This document shows positions 46,201 to 55,463 of a stretch of 64,000 nucleotides of DNA, one piece after another. This DNA is from Nodularia sp034931045 (GTDB lineage Bacteria > Cyanobacteriota > Cyanobacteriia > Cyanobacteriales > Nostocaceae): contig NZ_JAYGHH010000002.1 of NCBI RefSeq assembly GCF_034931045.1, positions 248,001-312,000 of the forward strand. The letters are read 5' to 3'. Both the position numbers and the translations under genes were made by a program. Position 1 is the first letter of the stretch, and each line of letters starts with the position of its first letter. Below the pieces are notes generated by a model. The model saw only the letters and a list, made by a program, of their open reading frames with translations, searched no databases and was not told the DNA's origin.

Positions 46201-46327
46201 TAAGTAGGTAGGAAAAAACCAAAATATATTACGAACAGTAAACAGGGCAAAAATCCTTACCAATGACCAATGACCAAGGACAAATGATGACCCCCACCAG
46301 TTAACTTTATTTACGCCCACTTACTTA
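46201..46327 (+). repeat. 127-bp dispersed repeat (MITE-like), copy B
   Basis: TAAGTAGGTAGG at the left end and CCCACTTACTTA at the right form an imperfect 12-bp terminal inverted repeat. The length equals copy A at 32889. Confidence 0.9.
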
Positions 46328-46637
46328 ACAGTTTTCTGAAGGACAATCATTTTTAGTCCATTGCACTGGCGATACTACTATCCTCTCAACTGGTCAAAAT
46401 TTAATTACATATTGCGGAGAAAAAAGTTTTGTGGCGTTGAGCATTCTGCCCGCCTGGATGAGTATATTAACTGACCATCTGCTATTACCTTGATCTAGCA
46501 AGTAGATACATTAATCTTATCCTTCTCCGTAGAATCACCATTTAACAATTAACACCATCACAGAAAAAACAACTAAATTCCGTGTAATTTTTGGTATAGG
46601 TTCTGTAAAATCGAAATTTAAATTACAAAATCAAAAA

Positions 46638-47144
46638 ATGATGCGTTGGCTAACTTTAGTTCCGATGCTGTTGAGTCTTTTACTAATGGGCTGTTCCATG
46701 AAAACAACAGCAAAATCTCCCACACCCACCCCCAACAGTCAAACCCAAGCATTCGCTGGTCAAATGCTCCCCATTTCTGCGGAGGCAATTATTTCTGATG
46801 GTACTAGAATTCAGTTGGAAGTAGCACGAACACCGGAACAGCAAGCACAGGGCTTAATGTATCGTCCTACTTTACCTGATAATCAGGGGATGTTATTCCC
46901 ATTTCCTGCTGCACAACCAGTCAGATTTTGGATGAAAAATGTCCCTGTTCCTCTGGATATGGTGTTTTTGCAAAATGGAGTAGTTAAATATATTCAAAAT
47001 TCTGCACCTCCCTGCACAAGTGAGCCTTGCCCAACCTATGGACCCAATGTTCCCATTGATACGGTAATTGAACTGCGGTCTGGGCGAGCTGCCGAATTAA
47101 ATTTACAGCATGGAGATCGAGTCAAGATTGAGTTCTATGAGTAG
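46638..47144 (+). CDS. DUF192 lipoprotein
   Basis: 168 aa. Lipoprotein signal with lipobox LLMGC (Cys19). DUF192 domain from about 50: ISDGTRIQLEVARTPEQQAQGLMYRPTLPDNQGMLFPFPAAQPVRFWMKNVPVPLDMVFL, the family's RxxGLMxRxxLxxxxGMLFxF and FWMKNTxxPLDxxF motifs. Extracytoplasmic; the family is of unknown molecular role. Two cysteines in PPCTSEPCPTYG, a common insertion in the family. Confidence 0.9.
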   Translation: MMRWLTLVPMLLSLLLMGCSMKTTAKSPTPTPNSQTQAFAGQMLPISAEAIISDGTRIQLEVARTPEQQAQGLMYRPTLPDNQGMLFPFPAAQPVRFWMKNVPVPLDMVFLQNGVVKYIQNSAPPCTSEPCPTYGPNVPIDTVIELRSGRAAELNLQHGDRVKIEFYE

Positions 47145-47585
47145 GAATGGGCTAACATCCCCATTTGTTCTAACTGTTTTTAATCATAGTCAAATTTGCA
47201 ATTTTAAGGTAAAATCACATTTCTACACTGGAGATGCCAAAAATATTCCTTTTGGCGTAAGTGTAAACGGACGCTCATAAGAGAGTATTAGCTATGGAAA
47301 CTTTGCTACTAAATGTGTAGTTCAATCAAGCATCATCGTTAACAAGAGGGCATCAAATTAGACCTGAGTAGTTTGTAGCTTGAGAATTGAGCCGATAAAT
47401 GAGGCTCTCAAGGGGAAATTTTCTAGTTTTATCTGTGAAATCGGTCGGTTTGATAAATTTAAGCAAAATTTTTTCACGTGTTTATCCGGTAAATATCAGT
47501 TACCTATGAAATATTAGCTGCGGGCTACTGAGAAATGCTAAATCGTTATATGACAATACATTCAATTCAAGGAGGTGAGTTACAA
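47145..47585. other. Intergenic region, nothing recognised
   Basis: 441 bp. A weak hairpin GCCAAAAATATTCCTTTTGGC near 47235 may end the DUF192 transcript. No ORF or repeat. Confidence 0.45.
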
Positions 47586-47777
47586 ATGCCACCATCAACA
47601 TATTCGCGACTAATTCATTTTCTCCAGGAAGATTTGGCAATTTCGGCGGCATCTCTGGCAGTTGCCCAGCGACATCGAGAGCAAGATCCAGGTCCGTTAC
47701 CGATGATTCTGTGGCAGTATGGGTTAATTACTTTAGAACAGTTAGAACAAATTTATGACTGGCTAGAAACGGCGTAA
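47586..47777 (+). CDS. Small cyanobacterial protein (DUF2949-like)
   Basis: 63 aa from ATG 47586, chosen because a strong AAGGAGGTGA site lies 7 nt upstream; an in-frame start at 47535 would translate through it. MPPSTYSRLIHFLQEDLAISAASLAVAQRHREQDPGPLPMILWQYGLITLEQLEQIYDWLE is an all-helical protein with the LPMxLWQYGLIxxxQLxxIFDW pattern I associate with DUF2949. Function unknown. Confidence 0.8.
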   Translation: MPPSTYSRLIHFLQEDLAISAASLAVAQRHREQDPGPLPMILWQYGLITLEQLEQIYDWLETA

Positions 47778-48070
47778 TTATTAAGGGACTACAGCAAGTC
47801 ATTGATTAAAGGTCAAAACAAAACACTTATTAGATCAGCTTTTCATTAATTTCAAGTGATTGTGCTATGCCAATATATAGCAATTGCTCAGGCAGTTAAG
47901 AGAGTATGGATTGCCCAAAGCTTTGAAATAACTAGGTTTATACTCAGTATTTTGCTATAAGTTTCACACAGGAGAATTGAGGTATGTTGTGTCCATTATG
48001 CCTTGTACGAAGGCTGATAGACCAGAGAATTGATTGTTGCTATTTCTATTTATTTCAATACACATTCAAG

Positions 48071-48096
48071 GAGCGAGTTAAAGATTTAACTCGCTC
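48071..48096 (+). terminator. 12-bp perfect hairpin, possible terminator of a small RNA
   Basis: GAGCGAGTTAAA and TTTAACTCGCTC separated by GA, followed by TTTATAATTT. It is about 290 nt after the nearest gene end on this strand, so it may end a small RNA or short mRNA from the preceding spacer. Confidence 0.6.
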
Positions 48097-48150
48097 TTTA
48101 TAATTTCATCAAAAAAACCAACCTCAATCCCCAGGCTTTAGCAAGCTACC

Positions 48151-48303
48151 GTGTACACACAAGTGATTGAATTTAACCAAGTCCTCACAAATCGCCTTTA
48201 ACTCCCAAAATTGGGGGAACAAGAATTTTCCAAGTTTCCCAGACTTCGGGAATTTAGGGGCAAAATAGACTCAAATGCAGACAGATAGGACTTGTGTGTA
48301 CAC
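48151..48303 (+). repeat. 153-bp MITE with perfect 14-bp terminal inverted repeats
   Basis: GTGTACACACAAGT at 48151-48164 and its exact complement at 48290-48303. Interior shares GGGGGAACAAGAATTTTC and CTCAAATGCAGACAG with copies at 57402 and (inverted) 54799. No coding capacity. Confidence 0.9.
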
Positions 48304-48341
48304 CGCAGAATTTACTTTTGGATTGTGGATTGATAATTTTG

Positions 48342-49496
48342 TCAGGATTGTCTAAATACTTGAGCAGCTGCCGCTACACCACCACCGGGAGTAAAGTTTT
48401 CGTGACCTAGTTCAGCGAGAGTAACTTCTAAAGCGGCTATACAGCTAAGAATATCGCGATCGCTTACAAAACCCAAGTGACCAATGCGGAAAATTTTGTT
48501 TTTCAGATGGTCTTGACCGCCAGCCAAGGCAATATCAAAACGCTTGTTCATTAACGACCGAATTTTATCCGCTTCCATTCCTGGTGTGGCTACAGCCGTA
48601 ATTGCCGGACTAGCATAATCATCTGACCCAAATAAAGGTAAATTCAAACCTTTAACAGCCGCACGGGTAGCATTTTTGAGTCGTTGATGTCGTGTGAAAA
48701 TTGACTCCAAGCCTTCTGCTTTCATCATGCCTAATGTGGTGTGTAAAGCCACAATCAAGTTCACGGGTGGAGTAAAAGGAGTCGTATTTTTAGCTGCGGA
48801 TTTGCTATATTTACCCAAGTCTAGATAATACTTTGGTAACTTCGCAGTTTTGTATGCTTCCCAAGCCTTGGGACTAACCGCAACAAATCCCAAGCCGGGA
48901 GGAATCATATAGCCCTTCTGAGAACCAGAAGCTACGACATCCAAACCCCAAGCATCTACAGGTAAATTAAATGCACCCAAGCTAGTGACTGCATCCACAA
49001 TAATTAAAGCTTCGCCATGTTCTTTCACAAGGCGGTTGATAGTTTCTAAGTCATTCAACACACCGGTTGAGGTTTCGCTGTGGGTAATAATTACGGCTTT
49101 GATTTGCTTTTCGGTATCACCTTGCAATTTTTCAGCAAACAGCGCAGTATCTAAAGGTTTGCCCCATTCGGCGGTAATCGCTTCGACGTTCAAACCGTAG
49201 GCTTCACCGATTTCTACCCAGCGTTCTCCAAATTTACCATTGGAACCAACTAGAATGCGATCGCCTGGAGACAGAAAATTAATAATTCCCGCTTCTACTG
49301 CACCCGTGCCGCTAACATTCAGCGTCAGGACATCATTTTGAGTTTGGTGTAACCATTTGAGGTTTTCTGTCACCTCAGCCATGATCTTGCTAAACTCATT
49401 GGTACGGTGTCCAATTGGGTGCTTGGCTAATGCCAGCAAGGCAGCCTCTGGCACTGGTGTGGGGCCAGGAATCATTAGCATCAGCTTATTGTCCAT
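48342..49496 (-). CDS. Class V aminotransferase (alanine/serine-glyoxylate type)
   Basis: 384 aa. PLP enzyme: MIPGPTPVPEAALLAL, LTLNVSGTGAVEAGIINFLSPGDRILV, Asp in IIVDAVTSLGAF, and the Schiff-base Lys in SGSQKGYMIPPGLGF. Related proteins are alanine-glyoxylate or serine-glyoxylate aminotransferases working in photorespiratory glyoxylate disposal; cyanobacterial members were historically annotated as soluble hydrogenase small subunit. Substrate choice cannot be read by eye. The MITE ends 39 bp after its stop. Confidence 0.9.
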   Translation of the reverse strand: MDNKLMLMIPGPTPVPEAALLALAKHPIGHRTNEFSKIMAEVTENLKWLHQTQNDVLTLNVSGTGAVEAGIINFLSPGDRILVGSNGKFGERWVEIGEAYGLNVEAITAEWGKPLDTALFAEKLQGDTEKQIKAVIITHSETSTGVLNDLETINRLVKEHGEALIIVDAVTSLGAFNLPVDAWGLDVVASGSQKGYMIPPGLGFVAVSPKAWEAYKTAKLPKYYLDLGKYSKSAAKNTTPFTPPVNLIVALHTTLGMMKAEGLESIFTRHQRLKNATRAAVKGLNLPLFGSDDYASPAITAVATPGMEADKIRSLMNKRFDIALAGGQDHLKNKIFRIGHLGFVSDRDILSCIAALEVTLAELGHENFTPGGGVAAAAQVFRQS

Positions 49497-49886
49497 GTGT
49501 TTGTCCTAAAGTCAAATAAAAGTTAAAAGTGTAAGCGAATAGTTAAATTCTGGTGATGAATTTTAGATTTACCTGCATATACATCAGTTTTCAAATCTAT
49601 AGTAAACCTATAGAAAAAGTATGATTGAAGCTAAATTATGTTTAGCTTGACTTTTACAACAATTTATGTATATTTAAAATAATCTAAAATTCTTGAGTTT
49701 AGCTAACGGAAAAGAGACATTAAATTTTCTACCCAATTTGTCTGAATTCTTAAGTGGAGCTTACTTAGAATCTCACAAATCAGGGTACAAATACAATATG
49801 GGAGCAAATTTTTTCCCTTCAAATTAGTGAAGGCGGAGTACAGACGCGATTCATCGCGTCTAGACAAGAGTATAGATTCTGTCTGC
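49497..49886. other. Intergenic region, no convincing gene
   Basis: 390 bp, AT-rich. A minus-strand ORF (49703-49915) overlaps the start of the neighbouring small gene's 3' end and lacks a good start. GACGCGATTCATCGCGTC near 49844 is a short palindrome. Confidence 0.5.
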
Positions 49887-50135
49887 TCAATCGGGGACCA
49901 CAGCTTTAGCTGCATGATGATTGATTGACCAACGATGATCTATTCCCATAGAAGAAAATTGGCAAATATTTTCTAGTTGCTTTTGCTGTGCGGCTGCTTT
50001 CCGGAGAGTAATAATGAGTTGGTTGACTTGATGTCGCAAATCAGGGTTTTGACTGACGGCCGACATAGTTTGCCTTTCTAAAAGTTGAAGTAAAAGTTCG
50101 TAGTGAATAGGCGAAGGTAAGGGAATTTGCTCCAT
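49887..50135 (-). CDS. Small conserved cyanobacterial protein (DUF5340-like)
   Basis: 82 aa. MEQIPLPSPIHYELLLQLLERQTMSAVSQNPDLRHQVNQLIITLRKAAAQQKQLENIC: two or three amphipathic helices, no membrane segment, soluble. The MxxIPLPSxxHYELLLQLLERQT opening is one I associate with short proteins conserved in cyanobacteria and possibly with DUF5340. The last 20 residues look unstructured. Lies 93 bp downstream of trpC on the same strand. Function unknown. Confidence 0.7.
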   Translation of the reverse strand: MEQIPLPSPIHYELLLQLLERQTMSAVSQNPDLRHQVNQLIITLRKAAAQQKQLENICQFSSMGIDHRWSINHHAAKAVVPD

Positions 50136-50227
50136 TAGATTTAATACTTCAAATTAGGGATGTTTTGTGAATCAGAGTTAAAACTCTTGCCAAAATTGTT
50201 ATGCAATGAACCAGTACTTAGTTATTA

Positions 50228-51136
50228 TTATATTGATATTTTTGGAGATGAAAATTCTGCAAATAGATTGGCGATCGCTAAATCTGGATCTGCTTGTTTA
50301 ACTAAAGATTCTCCGATTAATACTGCTGCTGCTCCTGCTTGTTTTACTATATGTAAATCTTCTGGAGTATGTAACCCTGATTCACTCACCACTAGAATAT
50401 TCCGTTCGTGTAATTGACTACTTCGTGCTAATAATAATTCACAGGTAGTTTGGAGGTCAACAGAAAAATCTTCTAAATTACGATTATTTATTCCTAAAAT
50501 AAATTCACCATTTAAAGCTAATACTCTGTCAAGTTCTACCAAACTATGAACTTCAATCAAAGCCTTCATTTTCAGGGCATTGGCAATTTTGAGAAAGTAT
50601 TGTAAATCTTGGTCACTGAGAATAGCCGCAATTAGTAAAACCGCATCTGCACCCTGAATGCGAGCTAAATACATTTGATAAGGATAGATAATAAAATCCT
50701 TGCATAAAAGGGGTAAATCTACGTTGGCACGGACTTTAGCTAAGTTCTCAAAACTACCTTGAAAAAATTTAGTATCTGTTAAAACCGAAAGACAACTAGC
50801 ACCACCTTTTTGATATGCAGAAGCAATTTCTACCGGGTCAAAATCTTCTCGTAAAACGCCCTTGCTAGGGGAAGCTTTTTTTACTTCCGCAATCAATGCT
50901 GGATTAGTTTTACCTTGTCTTAAAGCAGCAATAAAATCACGAGTTGGCGGTGCTGAAAGTGCTTGCTTTTGCAATTGTGCCAAAGGTCGCCTTTCCCGCA
51001 TTTGGTCAATCTCAATTTCTTTATGCCAGACAATTTCTTCCAAAATGTTATTTGGTTCTATATCTGGCAAAGTAGACTGATAACGCAAGAAAGAAACATT
51101 AATTGTTGTGTTTGTGGAACGGCGGCGAATTTGCAT
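50228..51136 (-). CDS. trpC: Indole-3-glycerol-phosphate synthase
   Basis: 302 aa from the ATG at 51136 (MQIRRRSTNTTINVSFLRYQS). The frame stays open upstream only because heptamer repeats translate as TQHSALS; that extension is rejected. TIM-barrel motifs: LIAEVKKASPSKGVLREDFDP, ASCLSVLTDTKFFQGS, LPLLCKDFIIYPYQ, ADAVLLIAAIL, EVHSLVELDR, LGINNRNLEDF, VSESGLHTPEDL. It makes indole-glycerol phosphate in tryptophan synthesis. Downstream of lpdA; trpD is at 60 kb. Confidence 0.95.
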   Translation of the reverse strand: MQIRRRSTNTTINVSFLRYQSTLPDIEPNNILEEIVWHKEIEIDQMRERRPLAQLQKQALSAPPTRDFIAALRQGKTNPALIAEVKKASPSKGVLREDFDPVEIASAYQKGGASCLSVLTDTKFFQGSFENLAKVRANVDLPLLCKDFIIYPYQMYLARIQGADAVLLIAAILSDQDLQYFLKIANALKMKALIEVHSLVELDRVLALNGEFILGINNRNLEDFSVDLQTTCELLLARSSQLHERNILVVSESGLHTPEDLHIVKQAGAAAVLIGESLVKQADPDLAIANLFAEFSSPKISI

Positions 51137-51143
51137 AATTGTC

Positions 51144-51213
51144 AGTGCTGAGTGCTGAGTGCTGAGTGCTGAGTGCTGAGTGCTGAGTGCTGAGTGCTGA
51201 GTGCTGAGTGCTG
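51144..51213 (+). repeat. Heptamer array (AGTGCTG), ten perfect units
   Basis: Ten exact copies of AGTGCTG, then degenerate AGTGAGG/AGGAGTG units and a C-rich CCTGCCCC stretch up to about 51300. It fills the lpdA-trpC spacer directly before the trpC start codon, on its 5' UTR. Confidence 0.95.
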
Positions 51214-51311
51214 AGTGAGGAGTAAGGAGTGAGGAGTGAGGAGTGGGGATTGGTAAAAAATTCCCCCCTGCACCCTGCCCCCTGCCCCCCTGCCTCTTCT
51301 CTCCTGCTTCT

Positions 51312-52739
51312 TTAAACCACGGCTCGTTTGTAAGCTTCATCTAGCACTTCGGAAAGTGTCGGATGGGCGTGGACTAAATGAGCGAGGTCTTGGACAGATT
51401 GACGATGAGCGATCGCGGCTGATGCTTCGTGAATTAAGTCGGCGGCGTGCATTCCGAAGATATGGACACCTAAGACTTCACCCGTATCTTTGCGATAGAC
51501 GACCTTAGCCATACCATCAGATTCGTTTTCGGCTAAGGCTTTAGAGTTACCTTTAAAGTAACTTTTACTGGTGGCGATTTCAAAGCCTTCAGCTTGCGCC
51601 AATTCTTTAGCGGCTACTTCTGTTAAACCTACATAGCTGACTTCTGGGTGAGTAAAGGCGGCGGCGGGAATACTGCGATAATCTACCACCCGATTTCGCC
51701 CTACAATATTTTCCACCGCGATGATGCCTTGAGCCGAAGCAGCGTGTGCCAACATCATTTTGCCGTTAGCGTCACCAATTGCCCAAACATGAGGTACTAC
51801 TTCCCCAGATGACAGCACAGCCATGCGATCGTCTACGGGGATAAAGTTCCGTCGGTCTAGTTCTATGCCTAAAGTTTCTAAACCCAGATTTTTGGTTGCG
51901 GGGATGCGTCCTGTGGCTACTAAGCAAGCATCCACTTCGATCACATCGATATCTTTTTTGGTTTTGAAATCTGCCAATTCAATTACCACTGGAGAACCAG
52001 GAATAATTTTTTTCGCGTATATTCCTACTTTGGTTTCAATATCACGAGGAGTAATTAAAACTCTTTCTGCCAGTTTAGCAATATCCCGGTCAAATCCTGG
52101 CATTAATTGGTCTAGGGCTTCAATCATGGTGATTTCACAGCCCAAAGCCGAGTACACATCAGAAAATTCTAAGCCGATGTAACCACTACCAATAATCGCT
52201 ACCCATTCTGGTAGAGACTCTAATTTTACGCCTTGGTCGCTGGTAAAAACGGTTTTGCCGTCTACTTCAATTCCTGGCGGTACAAAGGGTACGGAACCAG
52301 GAGAAAGAATGATATCTTTGGCTGTGACAGTTTTTTCAACACCATCCCCGGTGATCGTCACCTTTTGAGTGCCGGCAATTTTGCCCCAACCCCTGATAAT
52401 ATCAACTCCCAGACGTTTGAGGCTGTTAGTTAAATCGCCTTGAATCTTAGATACCAGATTACCAGCATGATCGGCGATCGCTTGGCGGTCAAATGCCACA
52501 TGATCAACTTGAATCCCCAAGGATTTCAGGTGGTGGGCATTACGTAACTCCCGCACACGTCCCGATGCTGCCAGTAAAGCCTTAGAAGGAATACAGCCAC
52601 GATTAACACAGGTTCCTCCCATGTCGGCTGCTTCGATAATTGCTGTTTTCAGTCCACAGCTAACGGCGTGTAGGGCTGCGCCATGTCCACCTACACCCGC
52701 GCCTATAATAACTAAATCGTAATCAAATCCATAACTCAC
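51312..52739 (-). CDS. lpdA: Dihydrolipoamide dehydrogenase (E3)
   Basis: 475 aa, GTG start at 52739. FAD dinucleotide fold VIIGAGVGGHGAALHAV, redox disulfide GGTCVNRGCIPSKALL (C-V-N-R-G-C), NAD fold AIIGSGYIGLEFSDVYSALG, and the C-terminal catalytic His-Glu region HAHPTLSEVLDEAYK. E3 of the pyruvate dehydrogenase complex; also supplies the photorespiratory glycine cleavage system. trpC follows on the same strand after the heptamer array. Confidence 0.95.
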   Translation of the reverse strand: MSYGFDYDLVIIGAGVGGHGAALHAVSCGLKTAIIEAADMGGTCVNRGCIPSKALLAASGRVRELRNAHHLKSLGIQVDHVAFDRQAIADHAGNLVSKIQGDLTNSLKRLGVDIIRGWGKIAGTQKVTITGDGVEKTVTAKDIILSPGSVPFVPPGIEVDGKTVFTSDQGVKLESLPEWVAIIGSGYIGLEFSDVYSALGCEITMIEALDQLMPGFDRDIAKLAERVLITPRDIETKVGIYAKKIIPGSPVVIELADFKTKKDIDVIEVDACLVATGRIPATKNLGLETLGIELDRRNFIPVDDRMAVLSSGEVVPHVWAIGDANGKMMLAHAASAQGIIAVENIVGRNRVVDYRSIPAAAFTHPEVSYVGLTEVAAKELAQAEGFEIATSKSYFKGNSKALAENESDGMAKVVYRKDTGEVLGVHIFGMHAADLIHEASAAIAHRQSVQDLAHLVHAHPTLSEVLDEAYKRAVV

Positions 52740-53327
52740 GTCAGTTTCCCCGTGTGCTTCGCCTATTTATTTTCAACTTGACCAGCCATTTACGCAACTC
52801 TAGAAAGTTTAGGCGTTGCCAGGTCGAAATTAAATATTATGCTTTAAATTAGCAAGCGAAGATGTAGATTTTTTTACTATTATAATTACACAAAATAATA
52901 TATAGCATTTCCTCCTATGGGCAATTCATGAATTGTCCCTACCTAATTACTCAGTAGACCAGTAAATGCTATATACGTGTGCATCTATGGTTAATTCAAT
53001 CTTCTATTTTCCAGTCATTTTCCATAATTATTGAGCATTATTACCTAAAAAAGCATCAAACAGCCTTTACCTTCTCAGTCCTATTTCATCTTGGGCATAA
53101 ATCCAGGCTATGAGAATTTGTTGATGTCTATTGGGAATCATATCTGTATAATTAGACACTTTTAATCTAGTTGAGTCAAAAACCCTGATAGAAAGTCTCT
53201 ACACTTCTTAACTGAAAAGTGTTGGCAACAATCGTATATATGGTTAGCGCATTGACAATTTGATATTGCTTCAAATTGAGAAATTGCAATTATTATTATT
53301 GATTATCAGAACTTGATTTTCCCGCTT
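52740..53327. other. Intergenic region with palindrome
   Basis: 588 bp between divergent genes, AT-rich; a 21-bp near-palindrome with core CAATTCATGAATTG lies at 52919-52939. No ORF. Confidence 0.55.
52919..52939. repeat. 21-bp near-palindrome, relative of 45944
   Basis: GGG and CCC flank the shared core CAATTCATGAATTG with one unpaired T on the right side. Confidence 0.75.
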
Positions 53328-54709
53328 ATGCATATTTTATCAGCCCAAAAACTCCGTTTCACATTAGGTTTTGCTACTTTATTGCTTGTGAGTGCGGCTA
53401 GTAATGGTTTATATACGCAGTCAAAAAATCAGCCAGAAATACCAGNNNNNNNNNNNNNNNNNNNNNNNNNCATCCAGCTAAAAAACCTTTATTATTTCCC
53501 CAATCAAAAAATAATTTGTTAACGAAATCACAAATTTTACCCACTACAATTTTACCTGTTGATAAATTAGCCACAATTTTCCAAAATCCTGTTATTCTCC
53601 CCCAGATATCCCATCAAAGTATCAGTCAAACAAATACCTCTACATCTGATACAGTTCAAGCATCAATACCTGTAAATTATCCAGTCATCGATGAATGGCA
53701 AAAGTATAAATTTAGCATTCATGGTAGTAAAGTTTTAAGTCCAGGAAAACTCCCCACAACTAAAATTAATGTTAATCAAGCCGATTTATTAAGTGTTCTT
53801 GTCAATACGAGAGAATATTTTCAAGACCACGCTTCTGAAGATCCAAACATATTTCGTAGAGGGATACTAGATACTCAAGGCGTGACTGTAAAAGATATTA
53901 TCAGAACTTTAGATTTCATGATTACTGTATTAAGGGATGATATTGCCAACAATCGCCCCAATCGCTTGGAAAATCCTGATTTTATTAATACCCATTTTCG
54001 AGTGATTAAATGGTCTGCCCATAATCCTCAGAAGCAAAAGCAGAATCAAGTAAGAATTACTAAATACGCTGTTTTCGAGCATACAGGTTCTCATACCAAA
54101 ACATCTACTTATAATGTACCGATTTACAGTTTAAAAGAAGACAATATTACTGATAAATTCTACACTAGATACACAAAACAGGATGTTTTATCCGGTATTT
54201 ATGAGCCGGGAGGTAAAGAATATGGTAGAGTCAAGCCTCTAGCTTATTTAACCCGTGCTGGCTTAGAAGAAGCTTTAATGCAGGGAACAATCTTGATCAA
54301 TTTTACCGATGGTAAACAAGCATATTTCAATGTGGATAGAAACAATGGTATTTCCTATGTGCCGGGATTAAAAGCCACATCACAAAAGCGTTACTGGTAC
54401 TTTAGACAAGTAGACTCTATCAAAGGTTATGGACATAATATAGATGCAAAAATTTCCATTAAGCCAGGGGTAACATTTGCAGGAGATATTCTCAATATTG
54501 GATTAGGTAGAGTAGTGGTAATTGAACATACTACAAATGGGCGTAAACAGTTAAAAATGGGAGTAATCGCTGATACAGGCGGAGCATTTTTACCTAATCT
54601 ACATCAACTGGATTTCTTAGCCGGAACTTTTAAGAATCGACAAGAGTTTACACGGCATATTAGACAATTACCTGAGTACGCTACAGCCTATTTTCTTGTG
54701 AAAAAGTGA
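53328..54709 (+). CDS. Exported MltA/3D-domain-like protein, broken by an assembly gap
   Basis: ATG at 53328 gives a signal sequence (LRFTLGFATLLLVSAASNGLY) before 25 Ns; after the gap the coding frame changes and stays open to 54709 (about 413 codons). An earlier in-frame TTG is at 53313. The C-terminal part has TRAGLEEALMQGTILINFTDGKQAYFNV, RYWYFRQ and GVIADTGGAFLPNLHQLDFLAGTF, which resembles the double-psi barrel with two Asp residues of MltA/3D lytic transglycosylases. The middle has no motif I know. Probably periplasmic and acting on cell wall; this is moderate inference. Confidence 0.65.
53446..53470. other. Assembly gap (25 N)
   Basis: Between the signal peptide and the body of the exported protein; frames differ on the two sides. 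Confidence 0.95.
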
Positions 54710-54798
54710 TAAATCAAAAAAATATAGGCCAATAATTACAGGACTTACCCAAAGTATCTCTCAAATCCTCTTTCTTTCTCTTCTCCCAAAGCGCTACC

Positions 54799-54900
54799 GT
54801 GTACACCCCCTGCCTGTCTGCGTTTGAACCTGTTTTGCCTCCTAAATTTGGGGGACTTTGAAAATTCTTGTTCCCCCATAATTGGGGGTTAGGGGGCGAT
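54799..54900 (-). repeat. MITE family of 48151, inverted and shortened copy
   Basis: Begins GTGTACAC, continues as the inverse of CTCAAATGCAGACAG and GGGGGAACAAGAATTTTC. The far terminal repeat is missing. Confidence 0.8.
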
Positions 54901-54936
54901 GTAGCCCTAAATGTAAAAATATGGTAGTTTAGCTCG

Positions 54937-54990
54937 TAGTAAGGGCTTTAGCCCTTAATTCAGGACTTTAGTCCTGACTACAAACCTTTA
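54937..54990 (+). repeat. Tandem hairpins AAGGGCTTTAGCCCTT and CAGGACTTTAGTCCTG
   Basis: Two adjacent short palindromes between CGTAGT and ACTAC, of the same family as the elements at 14048 and 44795. Lies before the convergent DUF29 gene and may terminate transcription. Confidence 0.7.
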
Positions 54991-55034
54991 ATTATTGACG
55001 ATGACTTACTGACATCAAAGGTTAGCATTGTTAT

Positions 55035-55463
55035 TTATTCTGGTAAAAATTCAGGGGATAAAATCTCTGTGAGGGTATAAGGACAGATTGCAGGAAATAA
55101 TGATAATCCTGTCGCTTTTTCGGCGCTAATGGTAGCCAGAGGATAAACATCTTGTATGGCTTCAGTTAGATGAGATTGAAGACTAGGGTTTTTTCGGAGA
55201 AGTTTTTCTAAACGTAGGCGTTGCTCTTTGATGGTTAATTGCCAACTTCGAGAGCGTAAGTTAGGCTGAAATTGCCATTTTAAGAGGTGCATAATTAAGA
55301 TTTCTAATCTGTTTTCTAGTTGTCGTTTTTCTGAGCGTCCCATATCTTCTATTTCATCGGCGATATTCTGCCAATCAATTTGATCAAGTTGCCGAGTTTT
55401 TAATAGGTTTACTTGTTCTGCTGTCCAAGCATAAAAGTCATTTTCATGGGTGCTTGAATTCAT
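55035..55463 (-). CDS. DUF29-family protein
   Basis: 142 aa. Opens ENDFYAWTAEQVNLLKTRQLDQIDWQNIADEIEDMGRSEKRQLENRLEILIMHLLKWQFQP, the DUF29 signature (DFxxWxxxQxxLLR, D-x-xNLAEEIExMGRSExRxLxSxLxxLLxHLLKWQxQP). Small helical protein found in many copies in filamentous cyanobacteria; function unknown. ATG at 55463 with AGGAGAACTT upstream. Confidence 0.9.
   Translation of the reverse strand: MNSSTHENDFYAWTAEQVNLLKTRQLDQIDWQNIADEIEDMGRSEKRQLENRLEILIMHLLKWQFQPNLRSRSWQLTIKEQRLRLEKLLRKNPSLQSHLTEAIQDVYPLATISAEKATGLSLFPAICPYTLTEILSPEFLPE

Larger units (their letters stand above)
45829..46637. other. Long intergenic region with palindrome and dispersed repeat
   Basis: 809 bp without a convincing ORF. 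Contains the 24-bp palindrome at 45944 and copy B of the 127-bp repeat, and otherwise AT-rich DNA before the DUF192 gene. Confidence 0.6.
47778..48341. other. Intergenic region with hairpin and MITE
   Basis: 564 bp. Contains a strong hairpin at 48071 and the 153-bp MITE at 48151. A 39-codon frame (47984-48103) overlaps the hairpin and is doubtful. Confidence 0.6.

Noticed and set aside
49703..49915. 70-aa minus-strand ORF
   Set aside because: Overlaps the end of the better-supported 82-aa gene and has no family resemblance.
51137..51340. N-terminal extension of trpC
   Set aside because: Encoded by heptamer repeats and C-rich DNA and overlaps lpdA; the family start fits the ATG at 51136.
52233..52433. 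Plus-strand ORFs inside lpdA and trmFO
   Set aside because: Antisense shadows of strongly supported housekeeping genes.
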